Positions 1 to 5,965 of a DNA stretch of 9,285 nt are shown in pieces. The stretch covers positions 1 to 9,285 of the forward strand of contig JAFGUS010000077.1 of the NCBI GenBank assembly GCA_016938395.1, read 5' to 3'. Below the pieces are notes generated by a model. The model had not been told where the DNA came from. It made no database searches and was given only the letters and a program-made list of their open reading frames with translations. The stretch is from Coriobacteriia bacterium. Its GTDB lineage: Bacteria > Actinomycetota > Coriobacteriia > Anaerosomatales > Anaerosomataceae. The position numbers and the translations under genes are program-made. Numbering within the stretch: position 1 is the first letter of the stretch; each line of letters opens with the position of its first letter.

Positions 1-167
1 CGCGTGGCCTGGCGATCATCGAGGTCGGCCACGACGCATCGGAATGGCCGCTCGTGCGTGTGCTGGCCGAGGAAGTCAGGCGATACGCCGGCCCTGATCT
101 GCCCGTGATCGCAGAGACGCCACGCCTCGCGTGGCAGACGCTGGAGGATGCGCATGACCGAGGGTGA
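1..167 (+). CDS. Nif3/DUF34-family dinuclear metal-centre protein, C-terminal fragment
   Basis: This is the last 54 codons of a gene that begins left of the window; the frame starts at base 3 and stops with TGA at 165-167. The fragment reads through a beta strand (LAIIEVGHDASEWPLVRVLA) into a helix and a second strand (LPVIAETPR). This resembles the C-terminal GH-x-x-(S/T)E-x-P motif of the Nif3/YbgI family, whose His and Glu are ligands of the dinuclear metal centre. Proteins of this family are toroidal metal-dependent hydrolase-like enzymes, often mislabelled GTP cyclohydrolase I type 2; their exact substrate is poorly defined. The downstream zinc-ribbon gene and rnhA support the call, because this neighbourhood recurs in Gram-positive genomes (family knowledge). 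The stop codon overlaps the next gene by 14 nt, which suggests translational coupling. Only the tail is visible, so activity cannot be judged. Confidence 0.75.
   Translation, partial: RGLAIIEVGHDASEWPLVRVLAEEVRRYAGPDLPVIAETPRLAWQTLEDAHDRG
143..147 (+). promoter_or_regulatory. Ribosome binding site deciding the start of the zinc-ribbon gene
   Basis: GGAGG at 143-147 directly abuts an ATG at 148 (zero spacing) but lies 6 nt before a second in-frame ATG at 154. The second ATG therefore has the workable spacing, and the start is placed at 154. Confidence 0.7.
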
Positions 168-876
168 GATGCTCATCGCGTTGATGGAGCAGGACCGAAC
201 ACTCGACCGGGCCATCAAGACGCTCGATGAGCTGCCCGAGAAGCAGGCGATCCTGAAGTTGCGCCACCGGCTCAAGGAGATCGAGGGTGTGGCCGACAAG
301 GCCCGAGCCTACCTGAAGAGTGCGAACGCGATGGTCGCCCGCGCGGCCGACGAGGTCGCCACGGTCCAGGCCAAGATCGATGCCGAGCAGGCCAAGGTGC
401 TCTCGGGCAGGGTCACCGATCCCAAGGAGCTCCAGAACCTGACGCGTGAGATCGACTCGCTCGCCCGGCGGAAGGACCAGCTCGAACGCGAGGAGCTGAA
501 CCTGATGGAGAAGGCCGAGGCAGGTGAGGCACAGGTGGCGCGGATCGAAGCCACGCTTGCGGAGGGCCGCGCCCGGGAGGCCTCGCTCATCGAGGAGTTC
601 AAGGCGCACGGTGGAGAGATGCAGACCGAGATCGCCCGGTTGAAGGCAGGCCGCGAGGCGATGGCCGCCAGGTTCGACCCGCGGTTGCTCGCCCGGTACG
701 AGAGACTCAGGGAGACCAAGCGCGGCGTGGCGGTCGGCATCTTGCAGGGCGCGCTCTGCAGCGCTTGCAGGACCGAGATCCCGGCAGGCCAGTGCCAGGT
801 GCTCCTGGCCGGTCCCGAGGTCGGAGAATGCCCCAACTGCAAGCGGATGATCATCGTCCGCCCGGAGGGCTTGTGA
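154..876 (+). CDS. Coiled-coil protein with C-terminal C4 zinc ribbon (DUF164 / zf-RING_7 type)
   Basis: A 240-aa protein. Roughly residues 10-180 are charged, heptad-like helix rich in Glu, Lys, Arg and Ala, predicted to form a long coiled-coil hairpin. The last ~50 residues hold a zinc ribbon with two knuckles, CSAC near residue 206 and CPNC near residue 230, followed by a short basic-hydrophobic tail. This is the layout of the DUF164/C4-type zinc-ribbon family, a small group of presumed nucleic-acid-binding proteins without a settled biochemical role. Length is normal for the family. The start at 154 is chosen because GGAGG at 143-147 is 6 nt away; ATG 148 would add two residues. The gene overlaps the Nif3-like gene upstream by 14 nt and shares GTGA with rnhA downstream, so it is inside one operon. 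Its genomic link with RNase HI suggests, but does not prove, a nucleic-acid role. Confidence 0.88.
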   Translation: MTEGEMLIALMEQDRTLDRAIKTLDELPEKQAILKLRHRLKEIEGVADKARAYLKSANAMVARAADEVATVQAKIDAEQAKVLSGRVTDPKELQNLTREIDSLARRKDQLEREELNLMEKAEAGEAQVARIEATLAEGRAREASLIEEFKAHGGEMQTEIARLKAGREAMAARFDPRLLARYERLRETKRGVAVGILQGALCSACRTEIPAGQCQVLLAGPEVGECPNCKRMIIVRPEGL

Positions 877-1343
877 GCGGGGTCTGGACGGTCAACAGCG
901 ACGGCGGCTCGCGGGGCAATCCCGGGCCCGGTGCGGCCGGGATCGTCGTGCGCGACGCGTCCGGCCAGATCGTCGCGCGTGGTGGGAGTTACCTCGGCGA
1001 GGTCACCAACAACGTCGCCGAGTACGAGGGCGTCCTGTGGGGGATGCGCGCCGCACGGGCCCTCGGTGCGGAGTCGGTGCGGATGCGTGCCGATAGCGAA
1101 CTCGTCGTTAAGCAGATGCGTGGCGAGTATCGTGTCAAGAACGAAGGGCTCAAGCCGCTGTTCCTGCAGGCGCAGGCGCTCGTACGCGCGTTCGCGCACG
1201 TGGAGTTCGAGCACGTGCGCCGCGAGGCGAACGTCGAGGCGGACGCCCTGGCGAACGAGGCCATGGATGCGCGGAGCGACGTGGGCGACGCGCCTGAGGC
1301 GCCTGGTGCGTGCACGGGCACGCTCTTCGGCCGGGAGGTCTAG
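873..1343 (+). CDS. rnhA: Ribonuclease HI
   Basis: A 156-aa enzyme that cleaves the RNA strand of RNA-DNA hybrids, removing R-loops and primer remnants in the cytoplasm. The fold is recognisable from the first strand SDGGSRGNPGPG through NVAEYEG, ADSELVVKQM and the C-terminal REANVEADALAN segment. The catalytic DEDD set is present: D10, E50, D74 and D124. Translation starts at GTG 873, whose last bases overlap the stop of the zinc-ribbon gene (GTGA), with GGAGGG at 864-869 three nt upstream. It is a compact single-domain form: no N-terminal hybrid-binding domain and no C-terminal phosphatase fusion as in mycobacterial relatives. About 25 residues after the last catalytic Asp form a low-complexity tail. 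A longer frame opens further upstream at 765, but that part lies inside the zinc-ribbon gene and is not RNase H-like. queD follows after 2 nt. Confidence 0.93.
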   Translation: MSGVWTVNSDGGSRGNPGPGAAGIVVRDASGQIVARGGSYLGEVTNNVAEYEGVLWGMRAARALGAESVRMRADSELVVKQMRGEYRVKNEGLKPLFLQAQALVRAFAHVEFEHVRREANVEADALANEAMDARSDVGDAPEAPGACTGTLFGREV

Positions 1344-1345
1344 CG

Positions 1346-1717
1346 ATGTACGACCTGATGATCCGCGGACACTTCGACGCTGCGCATGCGCTCCACGGCT
1401 ACCCGGGCGAGTGCTGCAAGCTCCACGGCCACACCTGGGACATCGAAGTCGTCGTACGCGGATCCGAGCTCGACGAGGTGGGCATCGTCTACGACTTCAA
1501 GACGCTCAAGGCCGACCTGGCCGGGGTGCTCGAACCTCTCGATCACGCGTATCTCAACGATGTGCCGCCGTTCAACGAGCTGAACCCGACGGCGGAGAAC
1601 CTCTCGCGGTTCATCTTCGAGTCGCTTGCCGAGACGGTGGGAGAGGCCGTGACGGTCGTGGAGGTCGCCGTGTGGGAGTCGCCGATCGCCAAGATCACCT
1701 ATCGGCCCGAGGTGTAG
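1346..1717 (+). CDS. queD: 6-carboxy-5,6,7,8-tetrahydropterin synthase (QueD / PTPS family)
   Basis: A 123-aa enzyme converting 7,8-dihydroneopterin triphosphate to 6-carboxytetrahydropterin, the second step towards preQ0 and queuosine. Visible features: the zinc-binding histidines H14 (FDAAHAL) and H27/H29 (HGH), the C-x3-HGH signature with C23 as probable catalytic cysteine (C24 is adjacent), the LDHAYLND segment with the catalytic Asp-His pair, NPTAENLSRF, and the C-terminal Glu in VWESP. The C-x3-HGH motif argues for QueD over eukaryotic-type PTPS. Start ATG 1346 is preceded by GGAGG at 1334-1338, 7 nt away, located inside the end of rnhA. It is the last gene of the nif3-like/zinc-ribbon/rnhA/queD operon. 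No queC, queE or queF is in the window, so the other pathway genes must lie elsewhere if the pathway is complete. No convincing terminator follows. Confidence 0.9.
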   Translation: MYDLMIRGHFDAAHALHGYPGECCKLHGHTWDIEVVVRGSELDEVGIVYDFKTLKADLAGVLEPLDHAYLNDVPPFNELNPTAENLSRFIFESLAETVGEAVTVVEVAVWESPIAKITYRPEV

Positions 1718-1739
1718 TCTCCGGACGCGAGGATGGTCC

Positions 1740-1924
1740 TGGAAACAGAGGTGTCCCGAGAAACCCGGCCAGCCTCATCCGTAGTCCTCAGCTTCCCGTT
1801 TCTTACCATCGTAGAACCCGCCCGGCACGGTCCCGCTTGCGCTTGACCCACCTTCGAGGCTCCCGTCAGGCAGCTACTGGTACGCTGACTTTCCGGTTCC
1901 GCTCGGCCCGACCTCTCGGGACAC
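1740..1924 (-). ncRNA. Candidate structured small RNA gene (class not certain; raiA-type is one possibility)
   Basis: Read on the minus strand, this segment starts GTGTCCCGAG (1924-1915) and closes with the exact complement CTCGGGACAC (1760-1751): a perfect 10-bp helix enclosing 154 nt. Just inside, 1901-1908 pairs with 1767-1773 over 7 bp with one bulge, extending the same helix. Unpaired stretches are purine-rich on this strand (GGAA, GAAAG, GCAA, AAGAAAC) and pyrimidine-rich on the other, as expected if minus is the RNA sense. A promoter (TTGACC-17-TACAGT) lies immediately upstream and would start transcription at the first bases of the helix. The closing arm is followed by CTCTGTTT (1750-1743), a weak U-rich tail. 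Frames in the region match no protein family. Size and a multi-branched layout with a long closing helix in an actinobacterium are compatible with the raiA-motif RNA, but I cannot align it; an uncatalogued RNA is equally possible. The gene is convergent with queD. Confidence 0.62.
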
Positions 1925-1929
1925 GACTC

Positions 1930-1958
1930 ACTGTACGAGTCACCTGACACGGGGTCAA
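1930..1958 (-). promoter_or_regulatory. Promoter of the minus-strand RNA, with a palindrome around its -10
   Basis: On the minus strand a -35 element TTGACC (1958-1953) is separated by exactly 17 bp from a -10 element TACAGT (1935-1930). The expected start, 5 to 7 nt later, falls at 1924-1922, the 5' edge of the 10-bp RNA helix. GACTC (1925-1929) and GAGTC (1937-1941) form an inverted repeat around the -10, a possible operator. No gene reads leftward here except the RNA. Confidence 0.55.
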
Positions 1959-2112
1959 GGCTTTCTCCGACAAAGTTCATGGGAGCTGATGAGCGGTATG
2001 AGTTGCCCGCTGGGCGGACCTATATGCATGATGAACGGTCCTCGGATGGACCTGACCGAAGATGGGCGGCCCACATGGTCAACGTCGGCCGGCGGGACGT
2101 CATCGGTCACTC
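1959..2112. other. Intergenic stretch between the RNA promoter and the dtxR promoter; no gene seen
   Basis: No frame here resembles a protein and no known RNA was recognised. It contains three short inverted repeats: GCCC/GGGC at 2005-2015 with a 3-nt loop, GGTCC/GGACC at 2037-2052 with a 6-nt loop, and ACGTC/GACGT at 2082-2100 with a 9-nt GC-rich loop. None is followed by a T-run, so none is called a terminator. The segment would lie upstream of both the leftward RNA promoter and the rightward dtxR promoter. Confidence 0.5.
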
Positions 2113-2141
2113 TTAGCCTTTATTAACCACGTCTCGACGTG
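2113..2141 (+). promoter_or_regulatory. Candidate metal-regulator operator over the dtxR promoter
   Basis: Two motifs overlap the -35 and spacer. TTAGCCTTTATTAACC (2113-2128) resembles degenerate MntR/DtxR-type boxes: by hand about 10 of 15 positions agree with the Bacillus MntR box and about 10 of 19 with the IdeR box. Next to it CACGT-CTCG-ACGTG (2128-2141) is a perfect 5-bp inverted repeat directly before the -10. Binding by the regulator encoded downstream would give autorepression by metal. Both assignments are inference. Confidence 0.3.
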
Positions 2142-2147
2142 TATACT
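2119..2147 (+). promoter_or_regulatory. Promoter of the dtxR-feoB operon
   Basis: A near-consensus -10 element TATACT sits at 2142-2147, with a weak -35-like TTTATT at 2119-2124 (17-bp spacer). This AT-rich patch stands out in the GC-rich surroundings. The predicted start lies near 2154, giving a leader of about 37 nt before the ATG at 2191; GAGGTG at 2180-2185 is the ribosome binding site. Confidence 0.55.
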
Positions 2148-2190
2148 CACGCGAACGATGACGCCCGTTGAACGGTGATGAGGTGACTGT

Positions 2191-2880
2191 ATGCCCAGCG
2201 CGACACTCGAGGAGTACCTGGAGGCCATCTACAAGCTCGCGGAGCGCGCTGCCGTGCGTCCGGGTCAGATCGCCGATGCCATGGGTGTCTCCGCACCGAC
2301 CGTAACCGCGACGCTCGGACGGCTCCAAGCGCGCGGACTCATCAACCGTTCCGGGGATGGTGCCGTCGAACTCACGCTGAGCGGTCGTCAGGGTGCACTG
2401 GACATCATCCGCCGTCATCGCCTCGCGGAACGGTTCCTCGTCGACGTTCTGGGTCTGTCGTGGGACGAGGTGCATGACGAGGCTTGCGAGCTCGAGCATG
2501 CGCTCTCCCCGAAGGTCCAGGAGGCGCTCGAACGGTTCATGGACAACCCGGACGTGTGTCCTCACGGCCATCCCATCCCGAGCGCGGACGGTGCGATCGC
2601 GGTGCAGGAGGGTGGTCCCCTGTGCCAGATCGGTGCGGGCGAAGAGGTGCGGATCGTACGCATCGAGGATGAGGACGGTGAGCTGCTGTCGTATCTCTCG
2701 TCACTCGGCATGTTCCCGGGCACGTCGGTCCGGGTCTGCGATGTCGCGCCCTTCAAGGGACCGCTGATGGTGGAGGTCGGCGACGCGCGCTACGCGCTCG
2801 GACGCGAGGTGGCCGAGAAGATCGTGGTAGAGGGCGAGGGTGGACACCGGAGACGCGGTAAGCGCGGCGGGCGCCGGTGA
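2191..2880 (+). CDS. DtxR/MntR-family metal-dependent regulator with C-terminal FeoA/SH3-like domain
   Basis: A 229-aa repressor. Residues 5-60 form the winged helix-turn-helix (TLEEYLEAIYKL, recognition region VSAPTVTATLGRLQARGL). Residues 65-125 are the dimerisation/metal domain, and about 145-212 a FeoA/SH3-like barrel (VRIVRIED, SLGMFPGTSVRV, YALGREVAEKIVVE), followed by a short Arg/Lys-rich tail. Candidate metal ligands by alignment with DtxR: H76, E80, H95, C99, E102 and H103, with HDEAC and EH closely matching DtxR itself. The residue matching DtxR M10 / MntR D8 is E8. C99 suggests an iron-type site, the acidic E8 an MntR-like one, so metal choice is open. Start ATG 2191 has GAGGTG 5 nt upstream and its own promoter. 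The stop overlaps an in-frame GTG possible start of feoB. Its most likely targets are its own promoter and feoB. Confidence 0.9.
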   Translation: MPSATLEEYLEAIYKLAERAAVRPGQIADAMGVSAPTVTATLGRLQARGLINRSGDGAVELTLSGRQGALDIIRRHRLAERFLVDVLGLSWDEVHDEACELEHALSPKVQEALERFMDNPDVCPHGHPIPSADGAIAVQEGGPLCQIGAGEEVRIVRIEDEDGELLSYLSSLGMFPGTSVRVCDVAPFKGPLMVEVGDARYALGREVAEKIVVEGEGGHRRRGKRGGRR

Positions 2881-2903
2881 GTGCGCCATGCCACGACGGT
2901 CGC

Positions 2904-2907
2904 GAGG
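2904..2907 (+). promoter_or_regulatory. Ribosome binding site supporting the later feoB start
   Basis: GAGG at 2904-2907 lies 5 nt before ATG 2913. The alternative GTG at 2877, which overlaps the dtxR stop, has only a weak GGCGGG upstream. This favours 2913 but does not exclude coupled initiation at 2877. Confidence 0.45.
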
Positions 2908-2912
2908 CGTTC

Positions 2913-4883
2913 ATGGGGCGGCCGGACGCCGAACTGGTGATTGCGCTCGCGGGTAACCCGAACGTCGGCAAGTCGAGCCTGTTCAACGCGCTGACCGGCC
3001 TCGGGGTCGAGACGGCGCACTATCCCGGCACCACGCGCGAGGTCTTCACCGGTATCGCGCGTGCCGGTGAGCGTTCGGTCGGTGTCATAGACCTCCCGGG
3101 CAGCTACGGGTTCACCGGTGTCGCCGAGGAGGATGTTGTTGCGCTGAGGGCGCTGGAGGACCTCGAGCCCGACGTGGTCGTCGTGGTCGTTGACCCCACC
3201 ACACTCGGCCGCACACTCTATCTCGCGCTCGAAGCCATCGACCTCGGCTATCGTGTCGTGCTCGCGGTGAACCTGGTCGACGAGGCGCGCCGCTCGGGTC
3301 TGGAAGTCGACAGCGGAGCGCTTGCCACGGCACTCGGCATCCCGGTGATCCCGACGGTCGCGACGCAGGGTATAGGCGTGAGCGATGTGGTCGATGCGTG
3401 CTTCCGCGTGGCGGAGGGGCCCGTCCCCGAGCCCCCGGGCTACGGTCCTGACTTCGAGGCGTTGCTCGAGCCGCTCGTCTCTGCCTGCAGCGAGGCTGTG
3501 TGCCTCCCGTGCGGGCGGAGTGCGCGCGGAGCAGCACTCGAGATGCTGAGCGTTCCCGGCGGCCCAGAGCAGGAGCGTCCGGCAGGGATCGATGCCGCGC
3601 TCAGGCAGGTCCGGAGCTCCATGCGGTCGCACTTCGGGGAGAGTGGGGCGACGCACCTGGCGCGCGAACGTCACGGTCTGGCAGGGCTCCTGGGTGAGGA
3701 GGCGGTGCGGCGAAAGGAGCGGCACTGGCTACCTCGTGACGCGTGGTCTCTCACGACGTGGCCGTGGACGGGCGTGCCGCTCGTGGTGCTCGTGGCGGCC
3801 GGTATCTTCGGGTTCCTCTTCTTCTTCGGCGATCTACTTGCTCGTGGATTCTCCAGCCTTTGGGGGGCGTTCGCCTCACCGGCGATCACCTCGACCATCA
3901 CGTCGCTCGTGGGCGAGGGTGTGCTCTCGCGCGTGCTGCTCTGGGGTTTTGACGCGGGTATCGAGGCGTCGCTCTCGATCGGCCTGCCGTACATCCTCAC
4001 GTTCTACTTCCTGATCGGCTTCCTCGAGGACACTGGCTATCTCAACTCGCTCGCATTCCTCACGGATCGCCTGATGCACCGCTTCGGCCTGCACGGGCGG
4101 GCCATCGTGCCGATGGTCGCCTCGGCCGGCTGCAACGTGCCGGCGCTCATGGCGGCGGGTCAGCTGCCGAGCAAGCGCGAGCGCGTGATCGCCTCCACGC
4201 TCGTGCTCTTCGTGCCGTGCAGCGCGCGGACCGCCGTGATCCTCGGTGCGGTCGGTCACTACCTTGGCTGGCAGCCGACGCTGCTCGTGCTCGGCATCCT
4301 GGTGGCCGTGTGGCTCGGCGTGGGCCTGAGCCTTCAGAAGATGGTCCCCGGGACGTCGCGCGGGCTCGTCATGGAGATGTTCCCGTTCCGCCGTCCGTCG
4401 GTCAAGCGAGTCGCGGCCAAGGCGTGGGGGCAGTTCAAGGAGTTCCTGTTCATAGCCACGCCGATCGTGATCGTCGGCAGCCTGGTGCTGGGCGGTCTGT
4501 ATGAGACCGGCTGGCTGGTGAAGCTTAGCGATCCACTCGCGCCGGTCGTCGAGGGATGGCTCGGGCTGCCAGCTATCGCTGGCCTTACGCTGCTTCTCGG
4601 ATTCCTGCGCAAGGAGCTCTCGCTGCAGCTGCTCGTGGCGCTTGCGGTGGCCACGGCGGGGTTTGCCGGCGCCGAGCTGACCGAGCTCATGAGCGCGACG
4701 GACATCGTGGTGTTCGCGGTGGTGAACGCGATCATGCTGCCGTGCATATCCACCATGACCGTGTACTGGAGGCGCAACGGCCTGCCGACCACGGCGATCG
4801 CGCTGGGGGCGACGGTCGTCATCGCACTCGTGGTGGGCGGCGTTCTCGCCCGCGTGCTGCCGCTTATCGGGATGGGCGCGTAG
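2913..4883 (+). CDS. feoB: Ferrous iron transporter FeoB
   Basis: A 656-aa inner-membrane Fe(II) transporter with a cytoplasmic G domain. G-motifs: GNPNVGKS at 14-21 (G1), the YPGTT threonines at 40-41 (G2), DLPG at 60-63 (G3), NLVD at 120-123 (G4). A linker to about residue 275 follows, then hydrophobic segments with two Gate-type repeats. Conserved transport positions are visible: AGCNVPA near 405-411, PCSAR at 435-439, FLRKE at 564-568 and MLPC at 608-611. The C-terminus ends soon after the last helix with no FeoC-like tail. The start ATG 2913 has GAGG 5 nt upstream and gives a normal G-domain N-terminus; GTG 2877 would add 12 residues and overlap the regulator stop. It is cotranscribed with the DtxR-type gene, which carries the only FeoA-like domain seen here. 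It ends 24 bp before the convergent YihY gene with no clear terminator between. Manganese transport cannot be excluded. Confidence 0.93.
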   Translation: MGRPDAELVIALAGNPNVGKSSLFNALTGLGVETAHYPGTTREVFTGIARAGERSVGVIDLPGSYGFTGVAEEDVVALRALEDLEPDVVVVVVDPTTLGRTLYLALEAIDLGYRVVLAVNLVDEARRSGLEVDSGALATALGIPVIPTVATQGIGVSDVVDACFRVAEGPVPEPPGYGPDFEALLEPLVSACSEAVCLPCGRSARGAALEMLSVPGGPEQERPAGIDAALRQVRSSMRSHFGESGATHLARERHGLAGLLGEEAVRRKERHWLPRDAWSLTTWPWTGVPLVVLVAAGIFGFLFFFGDLLARGFSSLWGAFASPAITSTITSLVGEGVLSRVLLWGFDAGIEASLSIGLPYILTFYFLIGFLEDTGYLNSLAFLTDRLMHRFGLHGRAIVPMVASAGCNVPALMAAGQLPSKRERVIASTLVLFVPCSARTAVILGAVGHYLGWQPTLLVLGILVAVWLGVGLSLQKMVPGTSRGLVMEMFPFRRPSVKRVAAKAWGQFKEFLFIATPIVIVGSLVLGGLYETGWLVKLSDPLAPVVEGWLGLPAIAGLTLLLGFLRKELSLQLLVALAVATAGFAGAELTELMSATDIVVFAVVNAIMLPCISTMTVYWRRNGLPTTAIALGATVVIALVVGGVLARVLPLIGMGA

Positions 4884-4907
4884 CGCGCATCGCCCGAGCT
4901 GGCTGGA

Positions 4908-5831
4908 TCACGCGTCCCCGGCCGTCTCCGTGGCGGCCTTCGAGCCGAAGCGGTACGTCCACGCGCGCGTCATCTCGGCGCCGAGCAGGACGATCTGTGC
5001 GCTGTAGTTGAGCCACACGAGGAAGACCACCACCGAGCCTGCGGCCCCGAAAGCGGTGCCGATCGACGAACTCGAGAGGTACAGGCCGAGGAGCCAGCGT
5101 CCGAACGTGAAGAGTCCGGCGGTCATCGCGGCACCGACGGCGACGTCGCTCCAGCCCAGACGCAGGCGGGGAAGCACCAGATAGACGGCGGCGAAGAGCG
5201 CCCAGAGCACGATGAGTGAGATGAGGATGTCGAGCGCCTGGACGGTCCGGGCGGAGAGGTCGACGCCGATCCACTCCGAGGTGATCGCTACCGCAAGCGC
5301 GTTGAGCGCGAGGGTGGCGATGAGCAGCACGCCCACGACGATCACCATCAGGAACGCGCGGAGGTTGTGGACGGCGAAGGCGCGGAGCGTGAAGCGTACG
5401 CCGTCCCAGAACGAGGTGCCCTCGGCGCGCTCGGGCGGTGTGTCCCAGATGCGGTCGAAGGCACTTCGCATGGCACCGAACAGGCGCATGGCGCCGAAGA
5501 TCGCGAGGACGACCGCGATGCCGCTCAGAAGCGTGCCGGTGCTCGGCAGAGATGCCGAAGCGAGCAGCTCTTCGACGATCGACGTGCCGAGTTCGCCGGC
5601 GAGCCGGTCGGCGGCGGTGAGGAGTTCAGCGGTGGCTGCTCGCGTGCTCACGAAGCGTCCTGCGATGGTGACCACGACGAGTAGGAGCGGTGCCACGGAG
5701 AGCAGTGCGTAGTAGGAGAGGGCAGCGGCGATCTGCGGGGCCCCATGGTCGGCCCATCCCTTGGCGGCGTCGCCGAGCACGCCTTCTACGGCGCGTATGA
5801 AGCGTTTGACCGGTTCTCGTGGCGCTGACAC
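4908..5831 (-). CDS. YihY/BrkB-family inner-membrane protein
   Basis: A 307-aa membrane protein with about six hydrophobic segments, near residues 34-58, 100-122, 152-178, 199-221, 228-250 and 261-285. Family hallmarks are the first segment AAALSYYALLSVAPLLL and the last FLVWLNYSAQIVLLGAEMTR. The family was once annotated as ribonuclease BN or virulence factor BrkB, but the RNase BN label was an error and its real function is unsettled. Start: GTG 5831 is preferred because GGAG (forward 5839-5842) lies 7 nt upstream; a GTG at 5897 in the same frame would add 22 residues without a good ribosome binding site or a hydrophobic signal. It is transcribed alone, convergent with feoB and divergent from the SOS operon. 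The LexA-type palindrome lies about 115 bp upstream of its start, and a minus-strand -10-like element adjoins it, so damage regulation of this gene is possible but unproven. Confidence 0.9.
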   Translation of the reverse strand: MSAPREPVKRFIRAVEGVLGDAAKGWADHGAPQIAAALSYYALLSVAPLLLVVVTIAGRFVSTRAATAELLTAADRLAGELGTSIVEELLASASLPSTGTLLSGIAVVLAIFGAMRLFGAMRSAFDRIWDTPPERAEGTSFWDGVRFTLRAFAVHNLRAFLMVIVVGVLLIATLALNALAVAITSEWIGVDLSARTVQALDILISLIVLWALFAAVYLVLPRLRLGWSDVAVGAAMTAGLFTFGRWLLGLYLSSSSIGTAFGAAGSVVVFLVWLNYSAQIVLLGAEMTRAWTYRFGSKAATETAGDA

Positions 5832-5838
5832 ACGATCA

Positions 5839-5842
5839 CTCC
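5839..5842 (-). promoter_or_regulatory. Ribosome binding site deciding the YihY-family start
   Basis: GGAG on the minus strand lies 7 nt before GTG 5831, while the upstream in-frame GTG at 5897 has no purine-rich site at proper distance. The start is therefore placed at 5831. Confidence 0.55.
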
Positions 5843-5936
5843 GTCCGATGACACGGACTATCAGGGTCGTCCGCGGGGCGGTGGGTCCCTGCTCCACAGT
5901 CTACCCGAGTAGGCATCGCCCGATGTCAGAGGCGTC

Positions 5937-5965
5937 TTGTATACCGAACATGTGTTCGATATACT
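5937..5965 (+). promoter_or_regulatory. SOS promoter of the DUF6504-dnaE2 operon
   Basis: A -35-like TTGTAT (5937-5942) and a -10 TATACT (5960-5965) are separated by exactly 17 bp, and the spacer is filled by the LexA-type palindrome. A bound repressor would block RNA polymerase directly. The start is expected near 5972, just where the leader hairpin begins. Confidence 0.75.

Noticed and set aside
309..1214. 301-codon minus-strand frame
   Set aside because: It lies opposite the zinc-ribbon and rnhA genes, whose motifs are clear, and shows no family features.
1720..1743. Hairpin just after queD (TCCGGAC with GTCCTGGA, one bulge) as a terminator
   Set aside because: It is short and bulged, and no T-run follows on either strand, so termination cannot be supported.
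1751..1924. Retron msr-msd region or a MITE with 10-bp terminal inverted repeats
   Set aside because: No reverse transcriptase lies next to it on either strand. Outside the 10-bp arms the ends diverge and no target-site duplication is seen. The promoter placed exactly at the helix fits an RNA gene better.
931..1947. 338-codon plus-strand frame across rnhA and queD
   Set aside because: It is an Arg/Ser-rich frame in another phase of two well-supported genes, and its tail reads through the non-coding region; typical GC-rich shadow.
1699..1980. 93-codon open frame on the minus strand with an ATG at 1980
   Set aside because: It overlaps the promoter and helices of the RNA candidate and runs into the end of queD. 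Its composition is biased towards Ser/Arg/Thr/Gly, and no family or ribosome binding site is recognisable.
1985..2017. Hammerhead-ribozyme-like CTGATGAG followed by a possible GCGG/CCGC stem
   Set aside because: The required GAAA after stem II is missing (TGGG is found instead), and no stem III with a cleavage triplet can be placed.
4884..4907. Bidirectional terminator between the convergent feoB and YihY-family genes
   Set aside because: The 24-bp gap has no strong inverted repeat or T-run; how the two transcripts end is not visible.
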